In this document: piece by piece, positions 9,557-17,469 of the stretch
How the letters are laid out: each line of letters begins with the position of its first letter
Position numbering within the stretch: the stretch's first letter is position 1
From: Chthoniobacter sp.
GTDB lineage: Bacteria; Verrucomicrobiota; Verrucomicrobiia; Chthoniobacterales; Chthoniobacteraceae
Length of the DNA: 64,000 bases
NCBI GenBank assembly: GCA_021414005.1
Contig: JAIOPH010000023.1
Coordinates: forward strand, 62,001 to 126,000
Reading direction: 5' to 3'
Notes under the pieces: generated by a model
Seen by the model: the letters and a program-made list of their open reading frames with translations, nothing else
Told to the model about the DNA's origin: nothing
Database searches by the model: none
Position numbers and translations under genes: made by a program

Positions 9557-11095
9557 TTAGCGGTAGCTGGTTTTGAACTCGGCGAGCGCAGCTTTAAGGT
9601 CGGCGGTGATGTCGTCACTGATCGCACCTTTGTCGCGGATCTTGGCGAGTACAGCGTCTTTGCGGGTGGCAAAGTAGTCCTGCAGCTTGAGTTGGAAGTC
9701 CTTAATCTTATCGACGGCCACATCGTCCATGTAGCCGTTTTGCATCGACCAAAGCGTGGTAACCATGATCTCCGTGGCGAGCGGGTTGTATTGCACCTGC
9801 TTGAACAGTTCGACGATGCGCGCACCGCGATCGAGGATGGACTTGGTTTTGGCGTCGAGGTCGCTGCCGAACTGGGCGAAGGCTGCCAGTTCGCGAAACT
9901 GCGCAAGGTCACCCTTGATCTTGCCGGCGACTTGTTTCACCGCTTTGATCTGCGCGGCGGAACCTACGCGACTAACTGACAGACCGACCGAAACGGCGGG
10001 GCGGATGCCTTGGTAGAACAGGTCGGTTTCAAGGTAGATCTGACCGTCAGTGATGGAAATGACGTTGGTCGGAATGTAGGCGGATACGTCGCCGGCTTGT
10101 GTCTCAATGATCGGGAGTGCGGTGACGGAGCCGTTGCCGTTCTTTTCATCGACACGGGCGCTGCGCTCAAGCAGGCGGCTGTGGAGATAGAAAACGTCGC
10201 CGGGATAGGCCTCGCGACCGGACGGGCGCTTTAGCAGGAGTGAGACTTGGCGATAGGCAACGGCGTGCTTTGAGAGATCGTCATAGACGATGAGCGCGTC
10301 CATGCCGTTGTCCATGAACCACTCACCCATCGCCGCACCGGAGAACGGAGCGAGGTATTGGTTGGTGGCGGTGTCGGAGGCTGGAGCGGAGACGATGATG
10401 GTATAAGGCAGGGCACCGGCGGCTTCGAGCACGGCGAGTGAACGGGCGATGTTCGAGTTCTTCTGCCCGACGCCAACGTAGATGGAGTAAAGCGGGCGGA
10501 AACCGGGCTTGCCTTCGTTGGCTTTGTTGATGCGCGCCTGGTTGATAATCGTGTCGATGGCAATGGTGGTCTTGCCGGTGGCGCGGTCGCCGATGATCAG
10601 TTCGCGCTGGCCGCGACCCACGGGAATCATCGCGTCGATGGCCATAATGCCGGTCTGCACGGGTTGACTGACGGACTTCCGTTTGATGATGCCCGGCGCG
10701 ACCTTCTCGACCGGATAAGTCGCACTGGCGTTGATCGGACCCTTGCCGTCCACGGGATTGCCAAGGGTATCGACTACACGACCGAGCAACCCTTTACCAA
10801 CAGGCACGGAAAGCAAGCGGCCGGTGGTTTTGACTTCAACCCCTTCGACAACACCCTTTTCGTCGCCGAGCAAAATGCAGCCGACTTCGCCTTCTTCGAG
10901 GTTCAGTGCGAGGCCGTAAAGGCCGCCGGGAAATTCGATCAACTCGTTGAGCATGACGTCACTCAGGCCTTCGATGCGGGCGACGCCGTCGCCGATTTCA
11001 CGAACGATGCCGACGTTGGACTTGGTCGTCGTGGTTTTGAGGCCGCTGATTTGGGATTCGAGTTCTTGCAGGATGCTGCTCATGGTATTGGGCAA
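9557..11095 (-). CDS. atpA: ATP synthase alpha subunit
   Basis: Non-catalytic nucleotide-binding subunit of the F1 head. It has 512 residues with Walker A GDRATGKT, the VGQKNSNIA stretch, and the alpha-specific catalytic-arginine region ([14 protein letters not shown]). The N-terminal helix ([14 protein letters not shown]) contacts the delta subunit. Its start codon lies immediately after the atpH stop, with no gap, so the two are translationally coupled. Confidence 0.98.
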   Translation of the reverse strand: MPNTMSSILQELESQISGLKTTTTKSNVGIVREIGDGVARIEGLSDVMLNELIEFPGGLYGLALNLEEGEVGCILLGDEKGVVEGVEVKTTGRLLSVPVGKGLLGRVVDTLGNPVDGKGPINASATYPVEKVAPGIIKRKSVSQPVQTGIMAIDAMIPVGRGQRELIIGDRATGKTTIAIDTIINQARINKANEGKPGFRPLYSIYVGVGQKNSNIARSLAVLEAAGALPYTIIVSAPASDTATNQYLAPFSGAAMGEWFMDNGMDALIVYDDLSKHAVAYRQVSLLLKRPSGREAYPGDVFYLHSRLLERSARVDEKNGNGSVTALPIIETQAGDVSAYIPTNVISITDGQIYLETDLFYQGIRPAVSVGLSVSRVGSAAQIKAVKQVAGKIKGDLAQFRELAAFAQFGSDLDAKTKSILDRGARIVELFKQVQYNPLATEIMVTTLWSMQNGYMDDVAVDKIKDFQLKLQDYFATRKDAVLAKIRDKGAISDDITADLKAALAEFKTSYR

Positions 11096-11497
11096 TTAGG
11101 CTTGGGTGAGTTGAGTTTCGAGGCGGGCGAGACGTTCGCGGACAGAGCTGTCAAAAACGTCGCTGCCAATTTTGATGCGGAGCCCGCCGAGGAGGCTGGG
11201 CGAGACTTTGAATTCGGTGGTTAGATCCCTGCCATATTTGGCTTGGAGCTTGGCGAGCAACTGCTCGGTGCCCTTCTTGTCGAGTGGCGTAGCGCTCTCG
11301 ATGACGGCGTGATGCTTCGCGACCTCCAGACGGACAAGCCGCTGATACTCCTTGAGGATGCCGACAAAACTGCGTGGCTTGTCCGCGATGACCTTCTTAA
11401 CCACGGCGGAGACCTTTTTGTCGTCGAGGCGACCGTTGGTCAGGCTCAGTTGAAAGAGTCCCTTCGTCAGTTTGCGCGCGTCTTTGTCGAGTTTCAT
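11096..11497 (-). CDS. atpH: ATP synthase delta subunit, short form
   Basis: Delta (OSCP-like) subunit linking the F1 head to the b-subunit stator. It is only 133 residues against about 175-180 usually. The C-terminal part is normal (SLLGGLRIKIGSDVFDSSVRERLARL matches the conserved GG and DxSV/RxRL features), and the start resembles the first helices (ARKLTKGLFQLS), but about 45 residues of the N-terminal six-helix bundle appear to be missing. Its place between atpF and atpA makes the identity firm. No extra start upstream could restore the length because atpF ends five bases before it. Confidence 0.88.
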   Translation of the reverse strand: MKLDKDARKLTKGLFQLSLTNGRLDDKKVSAVVKKVIADKPRSFVGILKEYQRLVRLEVAKHHAVIESATPLDKKGTEQLLAKLQAKYGRDLTTEFKVSPSLLGGLRIKIGSDVFDSSVRERLARLETQLTQA

Positions 11498-11502
11498 GAA
11501 AC

Positions 11503-12063
11503 TTAGGCAGCAACCTCGCGGGCAGCCTCTTCGGAGAGGCGTTTCTGGTCGTCGGCGTTGAGAACTTTGCCGGTAACCTTGGTGGTCGTCCCGATAACTA
11601 GGCGACCAACTTCGCGCTTCAACTCGGCGAGCATCTTGGTGTGCTCCATGGCTGCAGCTTCGCGGGCTTTGACGAGAATCTGCTCGGCTTCGCCGATGGC
11701 GCGTTGTGTTTCCTTTTCCTTCACCGCCGCGGCGCTGGCGCGGGCTTCATCAATCATCTTTTGGGCCTCGGTATTGGCTTTGGTCAGAATCTCCTGATAG
11801 CGTTGCTCGGATTCGGCGAGTTGCTGTTTGATCTTATCCGCGTTGGCCAATCCATCGGCGATCCGCTTGCGGCGTTCTTCCAAAACAGTCAAAATCGGCT
11901 TGTAGGCGAACTTTTGAAGGAGAATCGCAACAATGACGAAGCTGATAATCTGCGAGAAGAAAAGCCATGCATTGAAGCCGAAGGTTTCGCCGGTGCGCTG
12001 CGCGCTTTCGACGAGGCTATCCACGATGCCGCCTTCCGCGGCAATGAGAGGAGTGAAAGTCAT
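11503..12063 (-). CDS. atpF: ATP synthase b subunit
   Basis: Peripheral stalk subunit that holds F1 against rotation. It has 186 residues: one N-terminal membrane helix around residues 30-52 (FFSQIISFVIVAILLQKF) followed by a long charged helix (roughly 55-150) that forms the dimeric coiled coil, then the part that meets delta. Only one b gene is present, so the stalk is probably a homodimer. It sits between atpE and atpH. Confidence 0.95.
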   Translation of the reverse strand: MTFTPLIAAEGGIVDSLVESAQRTGETFGFNAWLFFSQIISFVIVAILLQKFAYKPILTVLEERRKRIADGLANADKIKQQLAESEQRYQEILTKANTEAQKMIDEARASAAAVKEKETQRAIGEAEQILVKAREAAAMEHTKMLAELKREVGRLVIGTTTKVTGKVLNADDQKRLSEEAAREVAA

Positions 12064-12125
12064 AAATGGATGAGGGATAATCGCAGAAGCGTGCGCGGGG
12101 CCGTAAACGACCCCGCGCCGCTAAA

Positions 12126-12350
12126 CTACTTCACGAGGAAGATGGCGAAGAACACGATGCCTTCAGCGAAGGCGGTGCTCAGAATCGCCTGCACGAGGAT
12201 CGGGGTAGCTGCACCGGGATTCCGGCCAACTGCTTCCGACGCCTTCATGCCGATGAAACCTACGCCGAGCGCTGCGCCGAGAGCGGCGAGACCGACGTGG
12301 ATGCTGCCGGTAACTCCAGCTGCTTCTGCCAACATGGTTGCGATGTTCAT
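12126..12350 (-). CDS. atpE: ATP synthase c subunit (proteolipid)
   Basis: Forms the membrane rotor ring that carries the coupling ion. From the ATG at 12350 it has 74 residues in two membrane helices joined by the polar loop GRNPG (42-46). The ion-carrying carboxylate is Glu63, in AFAEG; the next residue is Gly rather than Ser or Thr and no glutamine sits in helix 1, which favours protons over sodium. A clear Shine-Dalgarno (GGAG, six bases before the ATG) supports this start rather than a longer frame. Strong translation would suit a subunit needed in many copies. Confidence 0.95.
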   Translation of the reverse strand: MNIATMLAEAAGVTGSIHVGLAALGAALGVGFIGMKASEAVGRNPGAATPILVQAILSTAFAEGIVFFAIFLVK

Positions 12351-12435
12351 AATTACTCCGTTGTTTTGTTGTTTTTCCGACGATCCCCGCAGGTTGCCCA
12401 CGGTCCGACCGACGAAAGTGTTTTCGATGTGAAAG

Positions 12436-13401
12436 CTAGTGGTGTCCCTCCTCGTGCTGGCAAATCAGCAGGGTAAAGACCGACGTGAGGAGCATGAAAA
12501 CGAGCGCCTGAACGAGGCCGACGAGAAGCTCCATAAAGTAGAACGGCACCGGAATGAGCCATGAAAGCGATGGCACAAGGTTCGACATGGATTCGAGCAT
12601 GTTTTCACCGGCGAAGACATTTCCGTAGAGACGGAAACTCAGGGATACCGGACGGAACATGATGGAGACGATTTCCAGAAAGCCGACCAGAATGAACACG
12701 ACTATCATCATCGCTTTCATAAAACCTTCGGTCTTGCCTTTGGGCCCAAAGATGTGCAGGACAAAGCCTCCTGGACCATTCGCTTGTAGAGCCCAAACGA
12801 TCCAGCAGGCGAAGAAAATGGTGGCCATTCCCAGCGTCATGTTGAGGTCGGCGTTGACCCCGCGGAAGAGAGGACGGGCAATATGGTCCAGCCCTCCCTG
12901 AGCGTTCGGGACGCCCCATCCAATCGTGCCTACTCCGGGGATCAATCCAGCCCAGTTCGTGAAGAGAATGAAGATGAACAGCGTCGCGAAAAACCAGAAC
13001 GTCTTTTTGACCAAGTCATGGCCGATGATACTTTCGAGGAAGTCGTGCAGGCTCTCCACCAGCCATTCCCAGAAGTTCTGCGCGCCGTCCGGCACATCTT
13101 TGATTTTTCTAGTCGCGTATTGCGCAAAGACGATGATGCCGAGTGCCACGATCCAAGTGACGATCATCGAGTTGGTGACCTTGAAAATCCCAAGGTCGAT
13201 GAGCGGTGCGTTCGGGGTCAACCCCTGATGCGCGTGTTCGGCGTGGGTCTCATGCGTGGACGCCGAAATTACCTCGTGAGAAGCTTCGGACGCCAACAAG
13301 CCGAGTCCGCTGGAACTAAACAAGAGAAGGCTCAGCACAAACAGCCGGAGCCGCCGACCAATAGAGGTCGGGGAATAGGTGGAGAAAACGGGGTTGTGCA
13401 T
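12436..13401 (-). CDS. atpB: ATP synthase a subunit
   Basis: Membrane stator subunit with the two half-channels for the coupling ion. It has 321 residues from the ATG at 13401 (a TTG two codons earlier is possible). The essential arginine lies in SLSFRLYGNVFAGE, the counterpart of E. coli Arg210. The protein begins with a signal-like hydrophobic segment and a His/Glu-rich stretch before the first conserved helix, longer than in E. coli; the end is also His/Glu-rich (HEEGHH). It is the first gene of the operon and no atpI homologue precedes it. Confidence 0.95.
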   Translation of the reverse strand: MHNPVFSTYSPTSIGRRLRLFVLSLLLFSSSGLGLLASEASHEVISASTHETHAEHAHQGLTPNAPLIDLGIFKVTNSMIVTWIVALGIIVFAQYATRKIKDVPDGAQNFWEWLVESLHDFLESIIGHDLVKKTFWFFATLFIFILFTNWAGLIPGVGTIGWGVPNAQGGLDHIARPLFRGVNADLNMTLGMATIFFACWIVWALQANGPGGFVLHIFGPKGKTEGFMKAMMIVVFILVGFLEIVSIMFRPVSLSFRLYGNVFAGENMLESMSNLVPSLSWLIPVPFYFMELLVGLVQALVFMLLTSVFTLLICQHEEGHH

Positions 13402-13453
13402 TTCCAAAAAGGGGACAGAACCCGAAGCGCGTGTGGTCTAGCGAAGAGACCGT

Positions 13454-13482
13454 AAAAATTACCGCGAGGAGGAGACTCGCGG
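13454..13482 (-). terminator. Attenuator-like hairpin in the atp leader
   Basis: On the minus strand, about 55-80 bases before atpB, perfect 7-base arms CCGCGAG and CTCGCGG (13482 to 13462) enclose the loop TCTCCTC and are followed by TAATTTTT. It reads as an intrinsic terminator or attenuator. The loop is complementary to a strong Shine-Dalgarno (GAGGAGA). It could stop read-through from the glycosyltransferase side or control atp expression. Confidence 0.5.
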
Positions 13483-13539
13483 ACACCCGCTTTGGGCAAT
13501 GTGAAAGCGATGAAACAATGAACCGAAGGGTGTGGCAAG

Positions 13540-13565
13540 TACTTTGTGAAATTTTTCACAAAGTA
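13540..13565. promoter_or_regulatory. CRP/FNR-family-like operator upstream of atp operon
   Basis: A 26-base palindrome with perfect 12-base arms (TACTTTGTGAAA and its complement, two central bases). It contains TGTGA-N6-TCACA, the exact half-sites and spacing bound by CRP in other bacteria. It lies about 140-165 bases upstream of atpB and just past the end of the propeller gene. A weak promoter (TTGCCA-N17-TTTCAT) follows it on the minus strand. No regulator of this family is encoded in the window. Confidence 0.5.
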
Positions 13566-13600
13566 ATTTCGGGGAAGCCGCTGAAATGCTTGTTTGGGAG

Positions 13601-14698
13601 TTAAGGCGGAGGGGTGGTGGTGACTTCTGTCGCCCGTAGAATTGGTTCGTTATCGTCCTGAAAAACGTCGCGAAACAGCTTGCCGTCGATCAAGTCGCTA
13701 TGTGTGTCGATTCGTCCGTAGGTGGATTTCTGGTTGGCGGTTTGACCGGCTTCGTTCGCGACGAAAAACCCTTTGCCCGGCACGACAACAATTCCGGACA
13801 GTGCGCCCTGCCTGTTGTTCCCGAATGGCGAAAGCTCCAACTCCTCCCAAGGCACATTGAGATTGCCGACCACGGTCAGTTCGTCGTCGAGAACGGTGAT
13901 TGCCCGTTCCTGCCAGCGGGTTACCAAAACCCGCTTGCCATCAATCGCTATGTCCATCGGACCATTGACCGTCACGGATTTCACGTCTTTTCCGCCCGGT
14001 GCCAATCTGAACACCTTGCTCCCCTTCAAATCCACGACCCAGATATTTCCCTTCGCATCCACTTTGATGCCCCGCAAATCCGAAGCCCCGGGCACTTTGA
14101 AAACTCCAGATCCCCCAAAGCCACCCAGCGTCGCTGCACTGAGGCCATCGCCATTTTCCTTGAGCACCCAACGTGAAACCGTGCCGTCGTCGCGGTCGGA
14201 GCCGTAGAGCACAAGTTCACCTCCCTCGCGAGCCGTCGCGACACTGTCCGTGATTCCGGCCGGTATTCGGAACAGGCGATTTTCCAAAGCCGCGTCGTAC
14301 ACATGGATCGCGCTGTTATCGCAAATATAGACGCGTCCTTTGTCATCAGTAGCGATCCCTTTGGCCAAAATCCCCGGCAGCAAAGCCACCGTGCCTCTTT
14401 CAAAATCCGCCACGTCAATCTGAATGCGCCGAACCTCGCCAGCGTTATTAAAGCTGTGGTGATAACCCGCGTAGAGATATTTATAATCAGGGGAGATTGC
14501 CAGTCCGCGGTTGTGACGGGGCGAAACGGTCTGTGCGCGCCCGAAAACGCTTCGACTCGTATCTACCAAGTATTGGACCGTCCATTTGTAGGCGTCCCCG
14601 GCTGAGGCGGAAATCACACTCAGCGAAAGAGCAAAATGGACTGCCAGGCCTGTCTTGACCGTGTTCGCGAGCAGTCGCGTGCGGCGTTCTGGGAGCAT
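13601..14698 (-). CDS. Secreted NHL-like beta-propeller protein
   Basis: A 365-residue exported protein with a signal peptide (hydrophobic segment then SASAGDAYK) and repeated propeller blades such as GIATDDKGRVYICDNSAIHVYD, GIKVDAKGNIWVVD and GIVVVPGKGFFVANEAGQ, in the style of NHL or SMP-30 propellers. Its ligand is unknown and no catalytic residue set can be claimed. I chose the ATG at 14698 because it begins the signal peptide; a longer frame to 14815 would overlap the glycosyltransferase. It lies behind the two glycosyltransferases on the same strand and its codon use looks less GC-rich than theirs. Confidence 0.7.
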   Translation of the reverse strand: MLPERRTRLLANTVKTGLAVHFALSLSVISASAGDAYKWTVQYLVDTSRSVFGRAQTVSPRHNRGLAISPDYKYLYAGYHHSFNNAGEVRRIQIDVADFERGTVALLPGILAKGIATDDKGRVYICDNSAIHVYDAALENRLFRIPAGITDSVATAREGGELVLYGSDRDDGTVSRWVLKENGDGLSAATLGGFGGSGVFKVPGASDLRGIKVDAKGNIWVVDLKGSKVFRLAPGGKDVKSVTVNGPMDIAIDGKRVLVTRWQERAITVLDDELTVVGNLNVPWEELELSPFGNNRQGALSGIVVVPGKGFFVANEAGQTANQKSTYGRIDTHSDLIDGKLFRDVFQDDNEPILRATEVTTTPPP

Positions 14699-14780
14699 CA
14701 AAATATGGTGAGCATGGAATTCGTTGAAGTTGGGAGGAGGTCGAATTCGGGCTGCAAAGTGGGCAATCGGGTCGGGGTTG

Positions 14781-16073
14781 TCAACGATCTGAGTAAATGA
14801 AGGGAAATTTGTCACGCGTCATTTGTGAGAGGTGTTTCCGTGTCCGGGGCAGCGTTGCATCGAATCTTCGCGCAGCGTCGGGCGCGGAGACGCCGTGACG
14901 GAGCAGCAGACATTGCAATTCCCGCGTGGTCGTCTCGACCGCAAACTTCGCCGCCGCAGTGCGTTGAGCCTGAGCGGAAAGATGGCTCGCCAGAACTGGA
15001 TCGCCGGCGAGCCGGTTTATTGCATCAGCTAGCGCCGCCGGATTGTTCGGCGGCACGAGCAGGCCATCTTGGCCATCGGTGATCATCTCCGGCACGCCTG
15101 CCACGCGCGTCGAAATCACGGGTACTCCGGCGACCATCGCCTCCATGATCACCGTCGGCAGATTGTCGCTCCCGCCGCCCGCCTCGACCACGCAGGCCAG
15201 CACGAAAACGTGCGCTTGGGCGAGCAGTCGTCGCACCTCCGATTGCGGCCGAGGACCGAGCAGCTTCACGCACTCGCCTAGTTGCCCCGCATCGATTTGC
15301 TCCTGCATGACGCCCTCCAACGGTCCGCCGCCCACGATCTCGCACACGAACGTCGCCCCGCGCTCCCGCAGCAAGCGGCACGCTTCAATTAGATCACCGA
15401 ACCCCTTTTTTTCCACATAGCGTCCGACCGAAAGGATCCTCGTCGCCCCGCCCGTCGGAGCCCGCGGCGGAAATCCCTCCAGTGAGATGCCATTGAACAC
15501 GCGGAAAATGCGGCCGCGCGCCGAAGGATATTTCTCCTCCATCCACCGTCGGGCGTGGTCCGTTTCCGTCACGATAAACTGTGCTCCGGCTACCAGATCG
15601 GCATTGGAAACGGGAAAATCGGTCGCGCAGAAAATGTCGTTCGCATGGCCGGTGAAACTGTACGAAATGCCAAACAGTTTGCGCAGCCACCACGCCGTTC
15701 GCGCCGCCATGCCGCCAAAATGCGCATGCACATGCCGCACCCCGCGCTCCCGCAACCGGGGAGCCAGCCAGACCGCCTCGAAAATGCGTTGCGAGTCATT
15801 CTCCCCACGCCGCGCCGAAATTGCCCGTCGCGCCCGCCAGCCCAGCTTGCCGGCTGCGCGCCATGCATCCACCTCGGCCCGCAGTTCCTTTTCCTCTGGC
15901 AGATAGAAAACCTCCGCCTCCATTTCCGCCGTGAGGTCTACCGGATCGTCCGGACGTCGAATCGAAACCAACCACGGCTCCATTCCGCGCCGCACCATTT
16001 CCGCCGCCTCGCGGTACACAAACGTCTGTACGAACGACGGAAAGCGCTCGCAGAGATAGGCGAAGGAGTTCAT
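14781..16073 (-). CDS. GT4-family glycosyltransferase
   Basis: A retaining glycosyltransferase of group 1 (GT-B fold), 430 residues. The N-terminal domain has FPSFVQTFVYREA and HVHAHFGG; the C-terminal donor-binding domain has ILSVGRYVEKKGF, the GGGPLEG stretch and the EX7E-type region (VVEAGGGSDNLPTVIMEAMVAG given in pieces: EAGGGSDNLP, VIMEAM). It probably adds a sugar to a polysaccharide or glycolipid; donor and acceptor are unknown. An SD-like GGGAG eight bases before the ATG at 16073 supports this start. It follows a second GT4 gene by 100 bases, suggesting a small glycan-assembly operon. Confidence 0.85.
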   Translation of the reverse strand: MNSFAYLCERFPSFVQTFVYREAAEMVRRGMEPWLVSIRRPDDPVDLTAEMEAEVFYLPEEKELRAEVDAWRAAGKLGWRARRAISARRGENDSQRIFEAVWLAPRLRERGVRHVHAHFGGMAARTAWWLRKLFGISYSFTGHANDIFCATDFPVSNADLVAGAQFIVTETDHARRWMEEKYPSARGRIFRVFNGISLEGFPPRAPTGGATRILSVGRYVEKKGFGDLIEACRLLRERGATFVCEIVGGGPLEGVMQEQIDAGQLGECVKLLGPRPQSEVRRLLAQAHVFVLACVVEAGGGSDNLPTVIMEAMVAGVPVISTRVAGVPEMITDGQDGLLVPPNNPAALADAINRLAGDPVLASHLSAQAQRTAAAKFAVETTTRELQCLLLRHGVSAPDAARRFDATLPRTRKHLSQMTRDKFPFIYSDR

Positions 16074-16173
16074 CGGGGAAACTCCCACACCGGCGGCAAT
16101 TTCCGAAAATCAGCCACGCTCCAAATGCCTGCCTTGGCCAGTGCGCCCATCGCTCCACTTCTGGCCGTCGTTA

Positions 16174-17370
16174 TCATTTTTTCGAATCAGTTGCGGACTT
16201 CCCCATTTCCCTCGCCTCATCATAAAACTGCTCCAGCAACGCAATCGCCTGCCCTTGCTCGAATTCCTCCCGCACCGCGCGCGCCGCCGCCTGACCGAGG
16301 ATGTAGAGCCAATCCGTTTGCGCCGTGATTTGCTGCATTGCGGCAAACAACGCTGCGTCATCGCGCTCCGGCACGAGCAGGCCCGTTCGCTCATGGGTCA
16401 CCGCCTCCGGGATGCCGCCGTGCGTCGTCGCCAGCACCGGGAGGCCGGTCGCCATTGCTTCCAGCATCGAGTTCGGCACGCCTTCCTGATTCTGGTCCGG
16501 CGGCATTTCGCTCGGGTGGACAAAAACGTGCGAGCCCGCATAGAGCGCCGCCAGTTCCGCCTGTGAGAGAAACCCGCGCAACTCCACCGCCTCGCCCAGC
16601 CCCAGTTCCCCGATCAGCGCTTCCAACTCCGGCTTCATCGGCCCATCGCCCGCGATCCGAAATTTCGCCTTCGGATACAACGCATGAAATTTCGCAAACG
16701 CCCGGAGCGCCGTGCGCAGCCCCTTTTTTGCCACCAGCCGCGACGCCTGCACGAAACGCCACGAGCCATCCGCCGGCATCGGCCGCTGCTGAAACGGGAA
16801 GTCGCCCAGTGGAATTCCGGTGCGATTCAGCCGCAGTTTCTCCGTCGGGCAACCCCACCGCTCCAGCTCGGCGAAAAGCGAGCGTGACCGCGCCAGCACC
16901 AGCGGTACAGCCTGCAAGAGCGCCCGCATTTGCGCATCGTAGCCCGCCTGATCCGGGCGGGCCTGGATGTCCATGCCGTGAAAGGACACCACGCATGGCC
17001 TTTTCCACTCCTGTACCAGCGGCAGCAAATGCACACCCGTGTGGCCGAAATAAATGTGCATGAGATCCGCCGGACGCCGCGCCAGCAGCTTCAGGATGAC
17101 CTGCAGCTCGCCCCGGTAATACACCGGCGGTTTTCCCGCCACATACTTCAGCCAGAATCGCTTCACGAAATTTTTCCGCGCTCGCGGCAACACCTCCACG
17201 CCGCCAAACGGAAACTGCTCCTCGCCTTTTCGCTCCCGCGTCACCACAAAAGTTTCGTAACGCCGCAACCCCGTGACCTGCCGGTAAATGTGCCGCATCT
17301 CCGGCTTGAGAAACGTCGTGCAATAGCTCGCGACGACAGGCTTCGCAGGTGGCTGGGCGATTTCGGACAT
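16174..17370 (-). CDS. GT4-family glycosyltransferase
   Basis: Second group 1 glycosyltransferase, 398 residues. The acceptor domain includes HIYFGHTGVHLLPL and VVSFHGMDIQ; the donor domain includes QASRLVAKKGL, IAGDGPMKPELE, HPSEMPPDQNQEGVPN and SMLEAMATGLPV, the typical nucleotide-sugar site. The ATG at 17370 is 99 bases from the mutS start and is preceded by a leaderless-type promoter, so the long in-frame extension reaching into mutS is not real. It is upstream of the other glycosyltransferase on the same strand. Confidence 0.87.
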   Translation of the reverse strand: MSEIAQPPAKPVVASYCTTFLKPEMRHIYRQVTGLRRYETFVVTRERKGEEQFPFGGVEVLPRARKNFVKRFWLKYVAGKPPVYYRGELQVILKLLARRPADLMHIYFGHTGVHLLPLVQEWKRPCVVSFHGMDIQARPDQAGYDAQMRALLQAVPLVLARSRSLFAELERWGCPTEKLRLNRTGIPLGDFPFQQRPMPADGSWRFVQASRLVAKKGLRTALRAFAKFHALYPKAKFRIAGDGPMKPELEALIGELGLGEAVELRGFLSQAELAALYAGSHVFVHPSEMPPDQNQEGVPNSMLEAMATGLPVLATTHGGIPEAVTHERTGLLVPERDDAALFAAMQQITAQTDWLYILGQAAARAVREEFEQGQAIALLEQFYDEAREMGKSATDSKK

Positions 17371-17378
17371 GAGTCGCG

Positions 17379-17407
17379 ACTCTCGAAAAGGTGCGCCGTT
17401 TTGTCGA
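17379..17407 (-). promoter_or_regulatory. Leaderless-type promoter of the glycosyltransferase gene
   Basis: Minus strand: TCGACA, 17-base spacer, GAGAGT, then eight bases to the ATG at 17370. Transcription would start at or next to the A of ATG. No Shine-Dalgarno. Confidence 0.5.
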
Positions 17408-17433
17408 GGGAGGATCGTGGCGCGGCACTGGAC

Positions 17434-17462
17434 TTGAACCCCGCATCCCGCGCTCCTACGCT
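17434..17462 (+). promoter_or_regulatory. Leaderless-type promoter of mutS
   Basis: TTGAAC, 17-base spacer, TACGCT, then seven bases to the mutS ATG. It lies back to back with the promoter of the glycosyltransferase. No Shine-Dalgarno precedes mutS. Confidence 0.45.
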
Positions 17463-17469
17463 GCCTGTC

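Noticed and set aside
17413..17462. tRNA-like 3-prime end (minus-strand GGTTCAAGTCC and a CCA-like end) before mutS
   Set aside because: The T-arm stem pairs at only two positions and no acceptor partner or anticodon arm is found at the right distance. The TTGAAC is better read as the -35 box of mutS.
16930..17469. In-frame N-terminal extension of mutS
   Set aside because: It overlaps the divergent glycosyltransferase gene and lacks MutS similarity; promoter boxes sit just before the ATG at 17470.
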